This document shows positions 35,890-46,380 of a stretch of DNA of 64,000 nucleotides, one piece after another. The position numbers and the translations under genes are program-made. Below the pieces are notes generated by a model. The model ran no database searches and was not told the origin of the DNA. It saw only the letters and a program-made list of their open reading frames with translations. How positions within the stretch are numbered: position 1 is the first letter of the stretch; every line of letters starts with the position of its first letter. This stretch comes from Cyathus striatus. Lineage: Eukaryota; Basidiomycota; Agaricomycetes; Agaricales; Nidulariaceae. The stretch lies in contig JAOVFP010000011.1 in the NCBI GenBank assembly GCA_025738555.1, forward strand, positions 3,906,001 to 3,970,000, in the 5' to 3' direction.

Positions 35890-38210
35890 CGTTTCAATTC
35901 TCACTATACGATCAACTGTCTCGCTGCCTGATATTTTTCGCCTTTAGGTGCCCCTCGCACGGAGATAATGTTTCACTTCTCTGCAGTTGTTTAACTAAGT
36001 AGTTGGAATACTTATATAAGGTGGAACATGTATAATATATAAGAGCAGAAAACCTACATGGATAAGCGCTACTGTTCATTGATAAGGTCGGCAAGCAGCA
36101 GAGCCCACTACCTCAAGAATTTGACGGATTGTATCAGGAAGGAAGTAAAGGAACATTCATTGTTGAGGAGATATATTGCATTGATTGTAAAGGTGAAGGT
36201 GAGCTTATCACCTAAAAAAAGAAATGTACGAGCAAGTCGGTTGAAGGACCGTTCAACCTGTGGCGTCCTAAGGCGTTCGAACAAACTGTTAGTGAGATAA
36301 TGGAGCGGTTGGGAACGTAACGTCGACAGTGGAACTCTGGAATGAGTTCTGGATAAGTCCTGAGAGCGTTGGAAGTGGCAACGTCGTGTAGAGCTGGTTC
36401 TAAGACGGTAGAAAGCAAGATATGAGTAAATAGAGATGAAATATGAGAAGGACGAAGAATATGATCTGTTGTTGAGTGGGGGATAAATTCACTGAAGTTC
36501 CAAAAAGCTAGATACATGCTTTTTATAAGAAAAGAGGTCGAGTAAGCTACTTAGCGAGATAGTTCTACCACGTAAATTAGGAGAGGTGGGACCGTAAGAT
36601 AGACGTAATTTTGTGAGAGAAATAGGGTGGTGGTTCGAGTTGGGAATAAATCTTTAAGGAGATTTGGGGATGGGGAGGCTCGGTTATTGGGCGAGTGCCA
36701 GATTAGTGAGGTGTCGGGGTTTCTTGTAGTACTTTAGCGTCGGTTCGATGATTGTGTTCTATCGGCGTAATTGGAGTGCTTGGCGGTGGTTAACAGCGAA
36801 AGGGTGGGGAGAAGCGGTGAAGAGAGAGAGATAAGGAAGACGTGGATTACAATATGGATTTTTGTAGTGCAGGCCTCTACATAATAATTATAGGGACAGT
36901 AAGTACAGGCCATATTACTGTAATGATCTTCAGATTAGTAGTTTGATAAGCACATTGAGGTCTTACTGACAACTAGCTTGGAAGATGAGACACATGGACT
37001 GAGTCGGAAATCATAGATAAAATATGTTGTAACTATGTACAGAAATAATATACTAATCTATCCTGTAGGTGAGAACAATAAGGCCGTGTAGATGGGAACG
37101 ATGAAAAACCCACAACACTAAACTGGGTCTGTGCATAAAGGGATGGTGAAGGTGAGTGTAGGAGGAGATGGTGGAGATTCGTGGAGGTTATGGAAACATC
37201 GTCATGCAGAGGACCAAGGTGTCACGTCGTTGATATTGTGATCTGTAACAGAATGAATGCAATGAAGGAGAATGGGAAACAGGAATAATGGAGAAGGGAG
37301 GTGGAGGAAATGAACTCGGATGAAGGGAAGGCGACGGGAGAGAGTCGGGATACAAGGGAGCGTACATACCGGTACCGATGGCATGCTCCCTCCCTCCTGC
37401 TTCCTCCCTTTTTCGTTTCCCTTTCCACTTCTCTTATTCTTCCCCCCCTCCGAGTTCCCTCTCCCTCCTGTTTCCCAATTCAACCTAGCGTGTTAGAGCA
37501 GAGGCACAGGGAAACAACAAATACCTGGCTGTAGAAGTGAGTCAGCCATCATGCACGACCCAAGCAGATCATCTACAGACGGGCTTATGGGCATCTGTCG
37601 CACAAGAAGCAAAAGGACAGAAGTAGAGAAGGTCGGAGAGGGGGGCAGGATGTACCGACAATTCGTGACTTGGACCGTCATTGTCACGCAGTGCACGAGG
37701 AAGAAGAATGAGGAGGCTGTATGAAGTGGTGTCGTCATTGTCATAATGTAGGGGAGGAGGGGGGGTGCTGGATGATGTGGTGTCTTTGTCGTGGTGGTGC
37801 AGGCGATGATGGAGGGGCTGGATGGCATGGTGTCATTGTCTGGCACAGGGGAGGAGGGAAGAGGGCGGGCTGGATTACGTGGTGTCGATGATGCTGTAGA
37901 GATATGCCGATCAACAGGTCTTCCTCTTGCGAACCAACCAGGTGTGCACTTGAGGTGGGCAATATGACATGATGTGTGTGTAAAAGTAAGGAATAAAGCT
38001 AGAGAAGAAAACATTAGAAAATATCGGAAGTCACGGGCAGGTGGGACAGTGTGGAAGAAGATTTCTGGTTGAAGGAATTTCTTGACAAAGAAATTGCAAG
38101 TGGATAGCGTGTCTGTCTATCCTCAGGTCCTAGTGAGGTACATTGAGAAGTGAAGAAGGGGGAAGAGTAACCTGTATTTCAACGAGTGTCCAGTACTGTA
38201 CTTAAATAGG
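35890..38210. other. Gene-free stretch up to the large transposon
   Basis: No supported gene. Around 37072-37120 it has a sequence like the MITE ends at 25385 (AATAAGGCCG ... AACCCACAAC). 37700-37900 holds a degenerate G-rich repeat (CTGGATnAnGTGGTGTC, about four units). Long antisense frames at 37200-38014 are low-complexity products of these tracts. Confidence 0.4.
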
Positions 38211-38215
38211 AGGTC

Positions 38216-38520
38216 TTTACACTCCCCCCCCATTCTGGCCAGACTCCAGGTGGACTCCATGGAATCCACAGACTATCCGGATGGACTCCAAGGATTTTCT
38301 GGATAGTCCATGAATTCCAGGTGGACTCCAGCTGGACTTGTTTTAGCTGTAAGTCCAGCCAATTTTTTTGAATCCAGTCCAGTTCAAGTATGCTTGGAGT
38401 CCACCAGGACTCCAGCTGGAATCCATTGGTTAGTGGGAGTCCAGCCAGTTCAGCAGGAATTCCGGCAGACCAAATCCTTTCGGAACCCACCCAGACTCCA
38501 GCTGGACCTATGGCGGAACC
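38216..38520. repeat. Left subterminal array of the KDZ-type element
   Basis: Tandem and inverted copies of GGACTCCAGCTGGA-like units immediately inside the left inverted repeat; the counterpart array is at 45905-46370. Probable transposase binding region. Confidence 0.7.
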
Positions 38521-38603
38521 AGACTACATTTACTTTACTAATGTACCAGCTCAGTTACTTATTACTAGTTGTATGTTATTAATATAGAATAAAAATTTTG
38601 CAA

Positions 38604-38684
38604 CAGCTGAGAATTGAACCCTCACACTACATAGAGATCACATGAGCGAATAGAGCAAACAATATACCACTACACCAAGCAGCC
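38604..38684 (-). tRNA. Degenerate tRNA-like sequence (A box and B box)
   Basis: Read on the minus strand it starts GGCTGCTTGGTGTAGTGG, like the acceptor and D arm of fungal tRNAs (A box TGGTGTAGTGG). It ends with a T-arm-like TGAGG-GTTCAAT-TCTCA (B box GGGTTCAATTC). The total is about 81 nt; the middle is too long for a plain class I tRNA and could hold an intron or be decayed. The acceptor 3' strand pairs poorly. More likely a tRNA relic or a tRNA-derived SINE head than a working tRNA. Confidence 0.3.
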
Positions 38685-39059
38685 TTATAATATTTCTTTT
38701 CACCATGCTACATAACCACCAGCAATACTGCACTTTCCATATACAGTACATCTTTTCCCAGCGCTTTTTTTCTCTCCCATATCAGCGCCTCACCCTCCCA
38801 TGTCAATGACTCAAGCTCCCACATTGTCGCCTCAAGCCCACCTCAAGGCCTCACCATTCGCACTTTGTCGTCACCTCAAGCTCACCATACAATCCCACGT
38901 CGTCACCTCAAGCCCACTCACGGTCCCACATCATCACTTCAAGCCCATGCTATGGTCCCATGTCGTCGCCTCAAGCTATCCATTTTGGCAGGCAATGAAT
39001 CGATTACAAGATCGATGATAGGTGCAGCTTGGTGTGAAGGTTGTGCATGTGAGAATGCA

Positions 39060-40440
39060 TGCAGGCTACAGGTACGTTCTTTTTCTCTCATCTTCTCCCC
39101 CTTCACTCTTTCCACCTCAGCCTCCTTTGCCTGTGCCATCTTGCAAGTGACGAGCATATGTGCTGTCTCCACTCCCTCACCTCCCCCCTGCGCCATCTTG
39201 CAAGTGACGAGCACATGCCACCTCCTTCACCTGCGCCGTCTTGCAAGTGACGAGTGCATACAATGTCTCCACCCTCTATGCCTGCACCATCTCCACCCCT
39301 TCCCCTCCCCTGCGCTGTCTTGCAAGTGACGAGTGCGTATGCTGTCTCCACCCCTATGCCTATGCCGTCTTGCAAGTGACAAGCATATGTGCTGTCTCCA
39401 CCCCTTCCCCTCCCCCTGTGCCGTCTTGCAAGTGACGAGCACGTATGCTGTCTCCACCCTCTACGCCTGCATTGTCTTGCAAGTGACAAGTGCATGCCCC
39501 CTCCACCATCTTGCCTCATCCCCCTGTGCTGTCTCACAAGTGACAGGAACGAGTGTCCATCCCCCTCCCCTCCTCTTCTACCCCCTCGTCTCGCAAGTGA
39601 TGAGGACCAGCAGCTGTCTCCCCTGTCCCCCTCCTCCCCCACACCTTGTCTCGCAAATGATGAGCATGCTTCCCCCTCTTTCCAGTGACGAGGATGAGCG
39701 CCCATCCCCCACCCTCCTCCCACTGCCTCGTCTTGCAAATGACAAGTGCCCATCCCCCACCCTCCTACCCTGCACCTTGTCTTGCAAATGATGAGTGTGC
39801 TTCCCCCTCTTCCCAGTGCCTCGTCTCGCCAGTGACAAGGATGAGTGCCTGTCCCTCACCCTCCTCCCTCGCACCTCGTCTTGCAAATGATGAGTGCCCG
39901 TCCCCCACCCTCCTACCCCGCACCTCGTCTCGCAAATGACAAGTGTGCTTCCCCCTCTTCCCAGTGCCTCATCTCGCCAGTGACGAGGATGAGCGCCTGT
40001 CCCCCACCCTCCTCCCTTGCACCTCATCTTGCAAATGACGAGCATGCATCTTCCCCCACCCTCCTCCCCCGCACCTCGTCTCGCAAATGATGAGCATGCG
40101 TTTTCCTCCTCCTACTGCCTCATCTTGCAAGTGATGAGGATGAGCAGCTGTCCCCCCTTCTCCCTGCACCTCATCTTGCAAATGACAAGCATGCTTCCCC
40201 CTCCTCTTCCCACTGCCTCATCTCGCAAGTGACGAGGACAAGCAGCTCTCCCCTCCCTCATCTCCACCCCCTCACCTCCTCCCCCTGTGCCATCTCACAA
40301 GTGGCGAGCACAGGTGTCAGTTGTCTCCCCCTCTCATCTCCCCCTTGCCTCTTCCCCCTGTGCTGTCTAGCATACCTGTCATCTCCCCCCCTTGTCTCCC
40401 CTTGCCTCCTCCCCCTGTGCCATCTAGCGTAGCCATCGTC
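39060..40440. repeat. Pyrimidine-rich minisatellite with palindromic core
   Basis: Around 25 imperfect copies of a 45-60 bp unit built on CTCGTCT(T/C)GCAA(A/G)TGACGAG. Each core is nearly self-complementary (CTCGTC ... GACGAG around TTGCAA). Spacers are CCCTCCTCCC-like. From 39680 to 40130 a higher-order period of about 150 bp is visible. It lies inside the transposon, between the left end and the first gene. Long frames across it on both strands are artefacts of composition. Confidence 0.8.
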
Positions 40441-40844
40441 TCCCCCTCATCATCTCCCTCTTGTCTCCTCTCCCTCATCTTCCCCTCGTCATCTTCCTCT
40501 CATCTCCTCTCCCTTGTCTCCTCCCCCTTGTCCCCACCCCCTTGCCCCCTCCCCCTGCACCATCTCCACCCCCCACCTCCTTCCCCTGTGCTGTCTTGCC
40601 TTAAGGCTGTGTTTCGGGGAAGAGGAAGGCCGAGTAGATTACATAATCATGTTCTGTAGCCAATCAAATACAATATATATTTATCTGTGTCTTGTATAGC
40701 CTATGAAAGGCCACATATTTTTAGTCTTTTGATCATGTGTGTGCTGTGCACCTTCCAAGTCATTGCTATGCATCAATCCTCATCTCTTTCTTCTCAACCA
40801 CCACCATCTCACCATCTCACAGCATTTTAACACATCTATACACA

Positions 40845-43085
40845 ATGGCTCATCGCTCTACTCGCTCTGCTACCACTCAGGCTTCCAGTATCCTTCCTAC
40901 TGAATCTGCACCACCATCAGCTACACATGAGACTCACACTGAGTCTCGCAAGCGTGGTACTTCTGCTGCTGATCTCACAGCTCAGCCACCAACAAAGAAG
41001 GCCAATATACCCATCTCAGATGAAGAGGAGGCTGAAAATGTGAAGGAAAAACAGGTTAAAAAGGTTAAAAAGATTGTAAAAGGCAAAAAAGGCAAAAAAA
41101 CTCGGTATGGTTTCAGATCTTCCTTCCATTGCCTCACTAATAATTTTGTAGGAAAACTTCGGAAATGAAAGCAGCTTCGGATGCTGCTGCAGATGCAGAG
41201 GGTGTTCCTGATCTTACTGCATATGTATTATATATATTTAATACTTAGTGCTGAAAGGGTACTGGAGGAGAGTGGCCTTCCTGTTGCTCCTCCAAAGCGA
41301 GGTCCACCCCTTAATGTACCTCAACCAGCAGCTCTGGCCTTCACTGTTACCTGTAAGCGTCGTTCAGACATGGAAAAAGGTAAGAAAATATTCCAGAAAA
41401 TGTGTATCTAAATATTTATATCTTCTACAGTTTAAGAAGAAAGTGAATCTGATGAATCTGAAGCTGGTAATGAAAGTAAAAGCAAAGGTTTGCAATTGAT
41501 AGCTCTTATATGTATTTTTACTAACACTTATATTGCAGAAAATAAAGAAGATTCAGGTGATGAATCAAGTGTTGGTGATAAAGACAAGTCAGATAGCAGT
41601 GATGGTAAGTAATATATCCTATCTATATTACTATAGCTAACATCTTGAAAGGGGGTGATATAAGTAAAGAAAAACATACAGAAGACCAAACCAGTAAGGA
41701 TAAAGGTATGGACAATTTGGTAATACTTATATTTATATTAATTTATTATTCTTTGCAGATGGAAATGATAATAGTCAGAATAAAGATGGTATATATTACT
41801 CATTTCTAAATATTGTCAAAACTTACAATTATATGGTAGACATTGTCATGACTAGCCCACCAGTCAGTCCACCTCGTACCACCAGTAAACCAGGTACAGT
41901 AGACACTCTGGATATAGTTATGATTAGCCCCAAAGGTTCTTCTAGAAGTGAAGGTAAACCTACCTTTTGTATAAATATATATGTACTAACTCTAAGTAGG
42001 TGGTATTCTCAGAGGAAATGCATTTGGGAATCACTTGAATGCTGCCAACTTCAGTAGTGCTGTTGAAAGCACTACAGTTGGTCCAGTCAAGGGTCAAGTT
42101 TGGCTGTACGTATCTGATGCAGATCCAAGTACCATTGTGGTACCTGGAGTGGCATCATTTTCATTAAAGCATAATCATACTTTAACCATTGCACCAATCT
42201 TGAAAAAACTTAAAGCAAAAGCCAAATATTTCTTTGGTGTGTTTTCTTTTATAGTTTATTCAAATGCTAATATCATTTAAGCTGCTGATCGCTGTCTATT
42301 TGTTTATGAAAGCAAAGCTTGGAACCTTCTTGGAAGTTTTGAAACTGCTGTTATGGAAGATGAGGAAATCAACTGGCTTAAGATCAATGGTGAACTTATT
42401 TTGCCAGTACTGAGTGTAACTATATATTTCATTCTCTTATTCTTGTACAATTTACTTATGCTGTGTTATTTTATAGTCTGGATTTAAGCCAAATGCAACC
42501 CCCCCTGTCAACAATGAGACAAGTTTTATTCAGTCTAAGTCAGCTGGGAGCTCAGCAGCTAGTTCTCATGCTGTGTCTCACTCTCACACCCCTTCTCTGG
42601 TTCAAAGGGGTGGGATCTCAGAGCAACATACTGAGGAGCTCATAGCTGTTCTAAAGATTCCCTGGGCTATTGTTGAAAGCACTTCACCTGGACTTCAAGT
42701 TGCTTATCAGAAATATATTGCCTGTATAGAGGCAATTTCTGAGCATAATGCAATGGAAAAGAATAGGTCTTGGCCAGTTGCTAAGGCAACTAAAAAAGAA
42801 ATTATTTCAGTCTTTGTTTTATCTTCAGCTTGGTATGATAACTACTCAAATTTTGACAAAATTGCAAATTTCCCAGCAATGCAGGCATAGTTAGCTGGAG
42901 ATGAGGAGAGTCCAACTGACTTGGATCTTTGGGGCTTTGAGAGTGACCACTATACATTTTTGGACTTGAAAAAGTGGCTTAAGGAAAAGGTGGAGAAAAG
43001 GAAGGGAAAGGGTAAGGGTAAGAGCAAGGAGGAGAAAGGAGATAAAGATGAGGACACTAGTGAGAGAAAGGAGAAGTCTAAGTGA
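40845..43085 (+). pseudogene. Accessory gene of the KDZ-type element (charged, disordered N-terminus)
   Basis: ATG 40845 starts MAHRSTRSATTQASSIL. Exon 1 has a basic, NLS-like run (KKVKKIVKGKKGKK) ending at a GTATGG donor near 41105. Several short exons rich in Glu/Asp/Ser follow. Next comes a more ordered region (VWLYVSDADPSTIVVPGV; PAIVESTSPGLQVAYQKYI-like) and a conserved-looking C-terminal block: SAWYDNYSNFDKIANFPAMQ, then LDLWGFESDHYTFLDLKKWL, and a basic tail to 43085. A TAG at 42888-42890 replaces a residue (Trp would fit) between those two blocks. I know similar hypothetical proteins next to KDZ elements in Agaricomycetes, but their function is unknown to me. Probable nuclear protein. 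Confidence 0.6.
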
Positions 43086-43179
43086 AAGTAAGTATGTTGA
43101 ATTCAAATTGTATTAGTTTACAATGTAAATTTTCAGTTGGACTGCTACTCTTAAGATATATCTGTGGTGCTTAACCTGG

Positions 43180-45662
43180 ATGTGGGCTATATTGATGCCA
43201 GAAATTACTCAACACATTTTATTCTGGCTATTAATAATCTGGCTATTTCAATGGTTTCCAAGTGCAATATTGGCTCTATTTATTTTTATTCAACCAGTAA
43301 TTGCAGCAAAAGAACAACCATTTCCTAACATCCCATTTGATGTATTCAGTGAATTTATTCTCTCAAATTTTGGCTCCAACATTACACTTTCTGCCACATT
43401 ACTTATATTGTTTTCTATAATTGATAATGTTGATCTTTTAAGTCTGCATGCAAGACAGCAGAATGCAAAGTTAAAGGGAGAAAAAAATGTTGATGCAACT
43501 GCATGGATTAGGTTACTTGCTAGAGCTATTCAGGAAAAAATTGGCATGAACTCAGATGACCTCTTTGAAGATGATGAAATCACTGAATACACAACAGAAA
43601 AAGGTAGATCTATTTTGTTGAGCCTTAAACTAGACAAAATGGCAAAGCTTCTGAAGTTGTATCCCTTTAACAAGGAGGGAAAAGTTTTTGAAGGACAACT
43701 GAAACCTGTATCACATGCTAGTATTGATCCTGTTTATATAATATGTCCTATAGCTGCAGAGTGTGAGACATTGAGTTGTAAAGGATGGGCATTACGTGTG
43801 TATACTAAAATAAGAGATATACCTACAGCAACATTAATTAAAGGCTCAAAAATATTTGAATATGCTTATGTGGTGTCAGGTGTTTGTAAAATATGTAAAA
43901 CATTATATTCTGCAGAGCATGAATGTGCCCATGATGAAACACAGGGATATTACAAGGTTCATTTAAACTCTGCTAAATATTTGAAAGTAGGACAAAAGCT
44001 ATGGGTAGATAGAGCATTTTCCCAAAGTGTTCTGAATGGTATATATAGTTTTCATGCATCTGCTGCAGCCTATACCGAATATTGGAACAATAGCTTTGGA
44101 AATGGAAAGGAAATAAGTCACAGACAAGTCTGGCAGGCTTTTATACATGAATCAATACACATGGTTGCTAAACCATCTGGTGTTAATTTTATTGGTCTTG
44201 ATGGACTTTCAATTACTGGATTAACAGAAGAAGCATTTGCAAAGTTGGGTGAAAATGGAAATATACGTGCATCACATGGTCACAGTTTCTCAGAGTGTAC
44301 ACAGCCTTACAGAGAAACCCAAGACTCACCACCAGATGACAGTGCAACAGTTAAAATGGTAGTAATTGATGGGATTGTTATGGGACCACAGGTAATTCAC
44401 AACCAAATATAAGTAATATTATACTAATATATATTTTAAGCACTGTGCATATGACAATTGTTCTAATACACTTGTAAACCATAGAGGTGTCAGAAGTAAC
44501 AAAGAATAAGGAGTGTGATAGAGAGAGAATAGAGGATAATGAAGGGAAAGGAGGGTGATAGTGGAGCAAGAACTCAGACACAGACACAGACACAGACACA
44601 GATGGGGAGGAAACTTGTTAACAACTATCAAGTTACAGAGTGTTTATATACTGAGTGTGTCTACCAAAGTCCCAACCAAGGTTCATGTAACTAAGGTAAC
44701 TGACAGCTGTCAATCTGTCAATCACAGAACTGTCAAGTATGACAGATGACAAGTGACAGCTGTCAAAGAAGCTGTGCAACCCAGAATATCTAACAAGAGG
44801 AGGTGTGTTTTGTGATGTTCATAACTTGGAATTTGGAGCAAGATGCCATGTTCATGACTGTCCAAATCAAAAGATAAATAATACACAAGCTTGCAATAAG
44901 CACCAGGAAATGTGGCAAAAATATAACTTAGAACATAGTTCAGACTACTTAAATGGTGCATGAAGAATGCTTCATAAACCAGCTGAAAATCTACCTTGGA
45001 ATAAAACCAGAAGAAGACATGTTCAGCAGCCTCATGATGAATCAGATAATGAAATTTCAAACAAAAAACATTATTTTAGTGCCTCTCGCTATTATTGTGT
45101 AGAGACAATATGTGCTCCATGTGGTGCTGTAATTGCATGGACAAAGTTTGTGAAGTCAGAGTCAGCAACCAATATACTTAAGTTCTTGGAAGATGTTTTT
45201 CCTAATGAAGAATCAAGACCAGACTATATATGTATTGATAAGGCATGTAAGGTTCTTAGAACAGCAGTTGCAAATGGAAGTTGGGTATATTGGTTTAAAG
45301 GTAGCCACTTTGTAGTGGATGGGTGTCACTATACAAATCATCACTTGGATGATTACCTTTGTAGGAAGTGGTGTAATCCTGCACCTCAAGATGGTTCTGC
45401 ACCAAATCTTGTTTACATAGCACAAGATAGAGATGGTGAAAGATATTATAAATGGGCATTCAATACACAAGCCTGTGAACAGCTAAATTCATGGCTTGGT
45501 GGATTTGAATCTATAATGAAATGCATGACTCCAAGCAACTTTAATTGGTTCATACATTCTATGATCTTTCATCATACTCAACATGTAATAAAACAGCAGA
45601 ACAGCCAAAATTTTAGCACTATTAGTGAAGATCTAGAACTTGATGATAGTACTGAAATATAA
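43180..45662 (+). pseudogene. CxC5/CxC6 cysteine-cluster protein associated with KDZ transposases, disrupted
   Basis: ATG 43180 begins a hydrophobic, membrane-like N-terminus. A first Cys cluster (CETLSCKGW) follows, then VCKICKTLYSAEHEC, and the block LKVGQKLWVDRAFSQSVLNG typical of the family. After an intron (GTAATT ... TTTTAAG, 44393-44440) comes HCAYDNC, then CDVHNLEFGARCHVHDCPN. The C-terminus has a transposase-like core: DYICIDKACKVL, HFVVDGCHYTNHHLDDYLC, and EQLNSWLGGFESI. The gene is broken by a solo LTR (44488-44795) and by TGA between LNGA and RMLHKPAEN, where Arg fits. Removing the LTR restores frame exactly. The C-terminal D...E core suggests it may itself be the transposase (inference). 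Confidence 0.7.
44488..44795. mobile_element. Solo LTR (308 bp) with target duplication AGAGG
   Basis: Begins TGTCAGAAGTAAC and ends ATATCTAACA, flanked by AGAGG at 44483-44487 and 44796-44800. It contains a short (CAGACA)n run at 44575-44600. It splits the HRGGVFCDVH segment of the cysteine-cluster gene; the reading frame closes across it. Confidence 0.85.
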
Positions 45663-45904
45663 TTTCTATGTAATATTTTTATATATGGTGTGAAATGTAA
45701 TTAGGTAATAGTAATATTAATGATTATAGTAATAATGCCCCTAAGTGTAATAATAATGAAAGTACTTAGCCACATCATATTGGCATGACAACCAAGTAGT
45801 AATAGAGATGTGGTATGGAGATAATAGATTGCTGTTATCAATGCTGAGATGTGTGGGAAAATGTGTATGAGAATTAATTGAGACCTTGTGAAACACCTAC
45901 ATGT

Positions 45905-46374
45905 CTTGTTAAGTCCACCTGGAATTCACCTGGAGTCCTGATCCCTTACTTATAATAATATATTAAAACAAATGCTAATATTCCTAATTTCTTGTGAAGT
46001 CCACCCAGAGTCCACCCAGAGTCCACCTGGAGTCCTGAACCCTTACTTAAGAACACACCTAAGATATCAGGACCCAGTGGAAAATACAGACTCCATCAGG
46101 ACTCCATCAGGAGTCCACCCGGAGTCCTGAACCCTTACCTAAGAACACACCTAAGATATCAGGACCCAGTGGAAATTACAGACTCCATCAGGACTCCGTA
46201 TATTCCAACAGGATGCCACCAGGACAATATCCATTCCATCAGGACTCCATCTGGACAATATTCATTTCACCAGGACTCCACCTGGACTCCAGCTGAACAA
46301 GCTGAAGTCCATCTGGAATATCCAGACTATATTAGGTCCACCCGGAGTCTGGCCGGAGTGGGGGGGAGTGTAAA
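45905..46374. repeat. Right subterminal array of the KDZ-type element
   Basis: Multiple copies of GGAGTCC(A/T)CC(C/T)GGAGTCC and GGACTCCA(T/C)C. One block (ACCCTTACnTAAGAACACAC ... GACTCCATCAGGACTCC) is duplicated within it at about 46035-46120 and 46125-46200. Confidence 0.7.
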
Positions 46375-46380
46375 GTACTG

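Larger units (their letters stand above)
38211..46380 (+). mobile_element. KDZ-type DNA transposon, 8.2 kb, with 9-bp target duplication
   Basis: Ends: AGGTCTTTACACTCCCCCCC at left; the right end, reversed, reads CAGTACTTTACACTCCCCCC. Both continue into (A/C)(T/C)TC(T/C)GGCCAGACTCC and GGTGGAC, giving about 45 bp of imperfect inverted repeat. TTAAATAGG flanks both sides (38202-38210, 46381-46389). Subterminal arrays rich in GGACTCCA/TGGAGTCC follow at each end. Inside are a minisatellite, a tRNA-like sequence, a charged accessory gene and a cysteine-cluster gene of the CxC5/CxC6 type. The KDZ assignment rests on that gene and on the TIR plus roughly 8-9 bp duplication. Both genes are broken, so the copy is not autonomous now. 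Confidence 0.75.

Noticed and set aside
37200..38014. Open frames on the minus strand rich in Pro/Ser/Thr
   Set aside because: They come from degenerate G-rich repeats; no domain, poor start context and equally long frames on the other strand.
38193..38210. An 18-bp target duplication GTACTGTACTTAAATAGG for the KDZ-type element
   Set aside because: Only TTAAATAGG sits flush with both ends; the extra GTACTG match at the right is part of the inverted-repeat end, so a 9-bp duplication is preferred.
39060..40660. Several overlapping frames of 60-216 residues
   Set aside because: All are translations of the minisatellite; open in many frames because of base composition.
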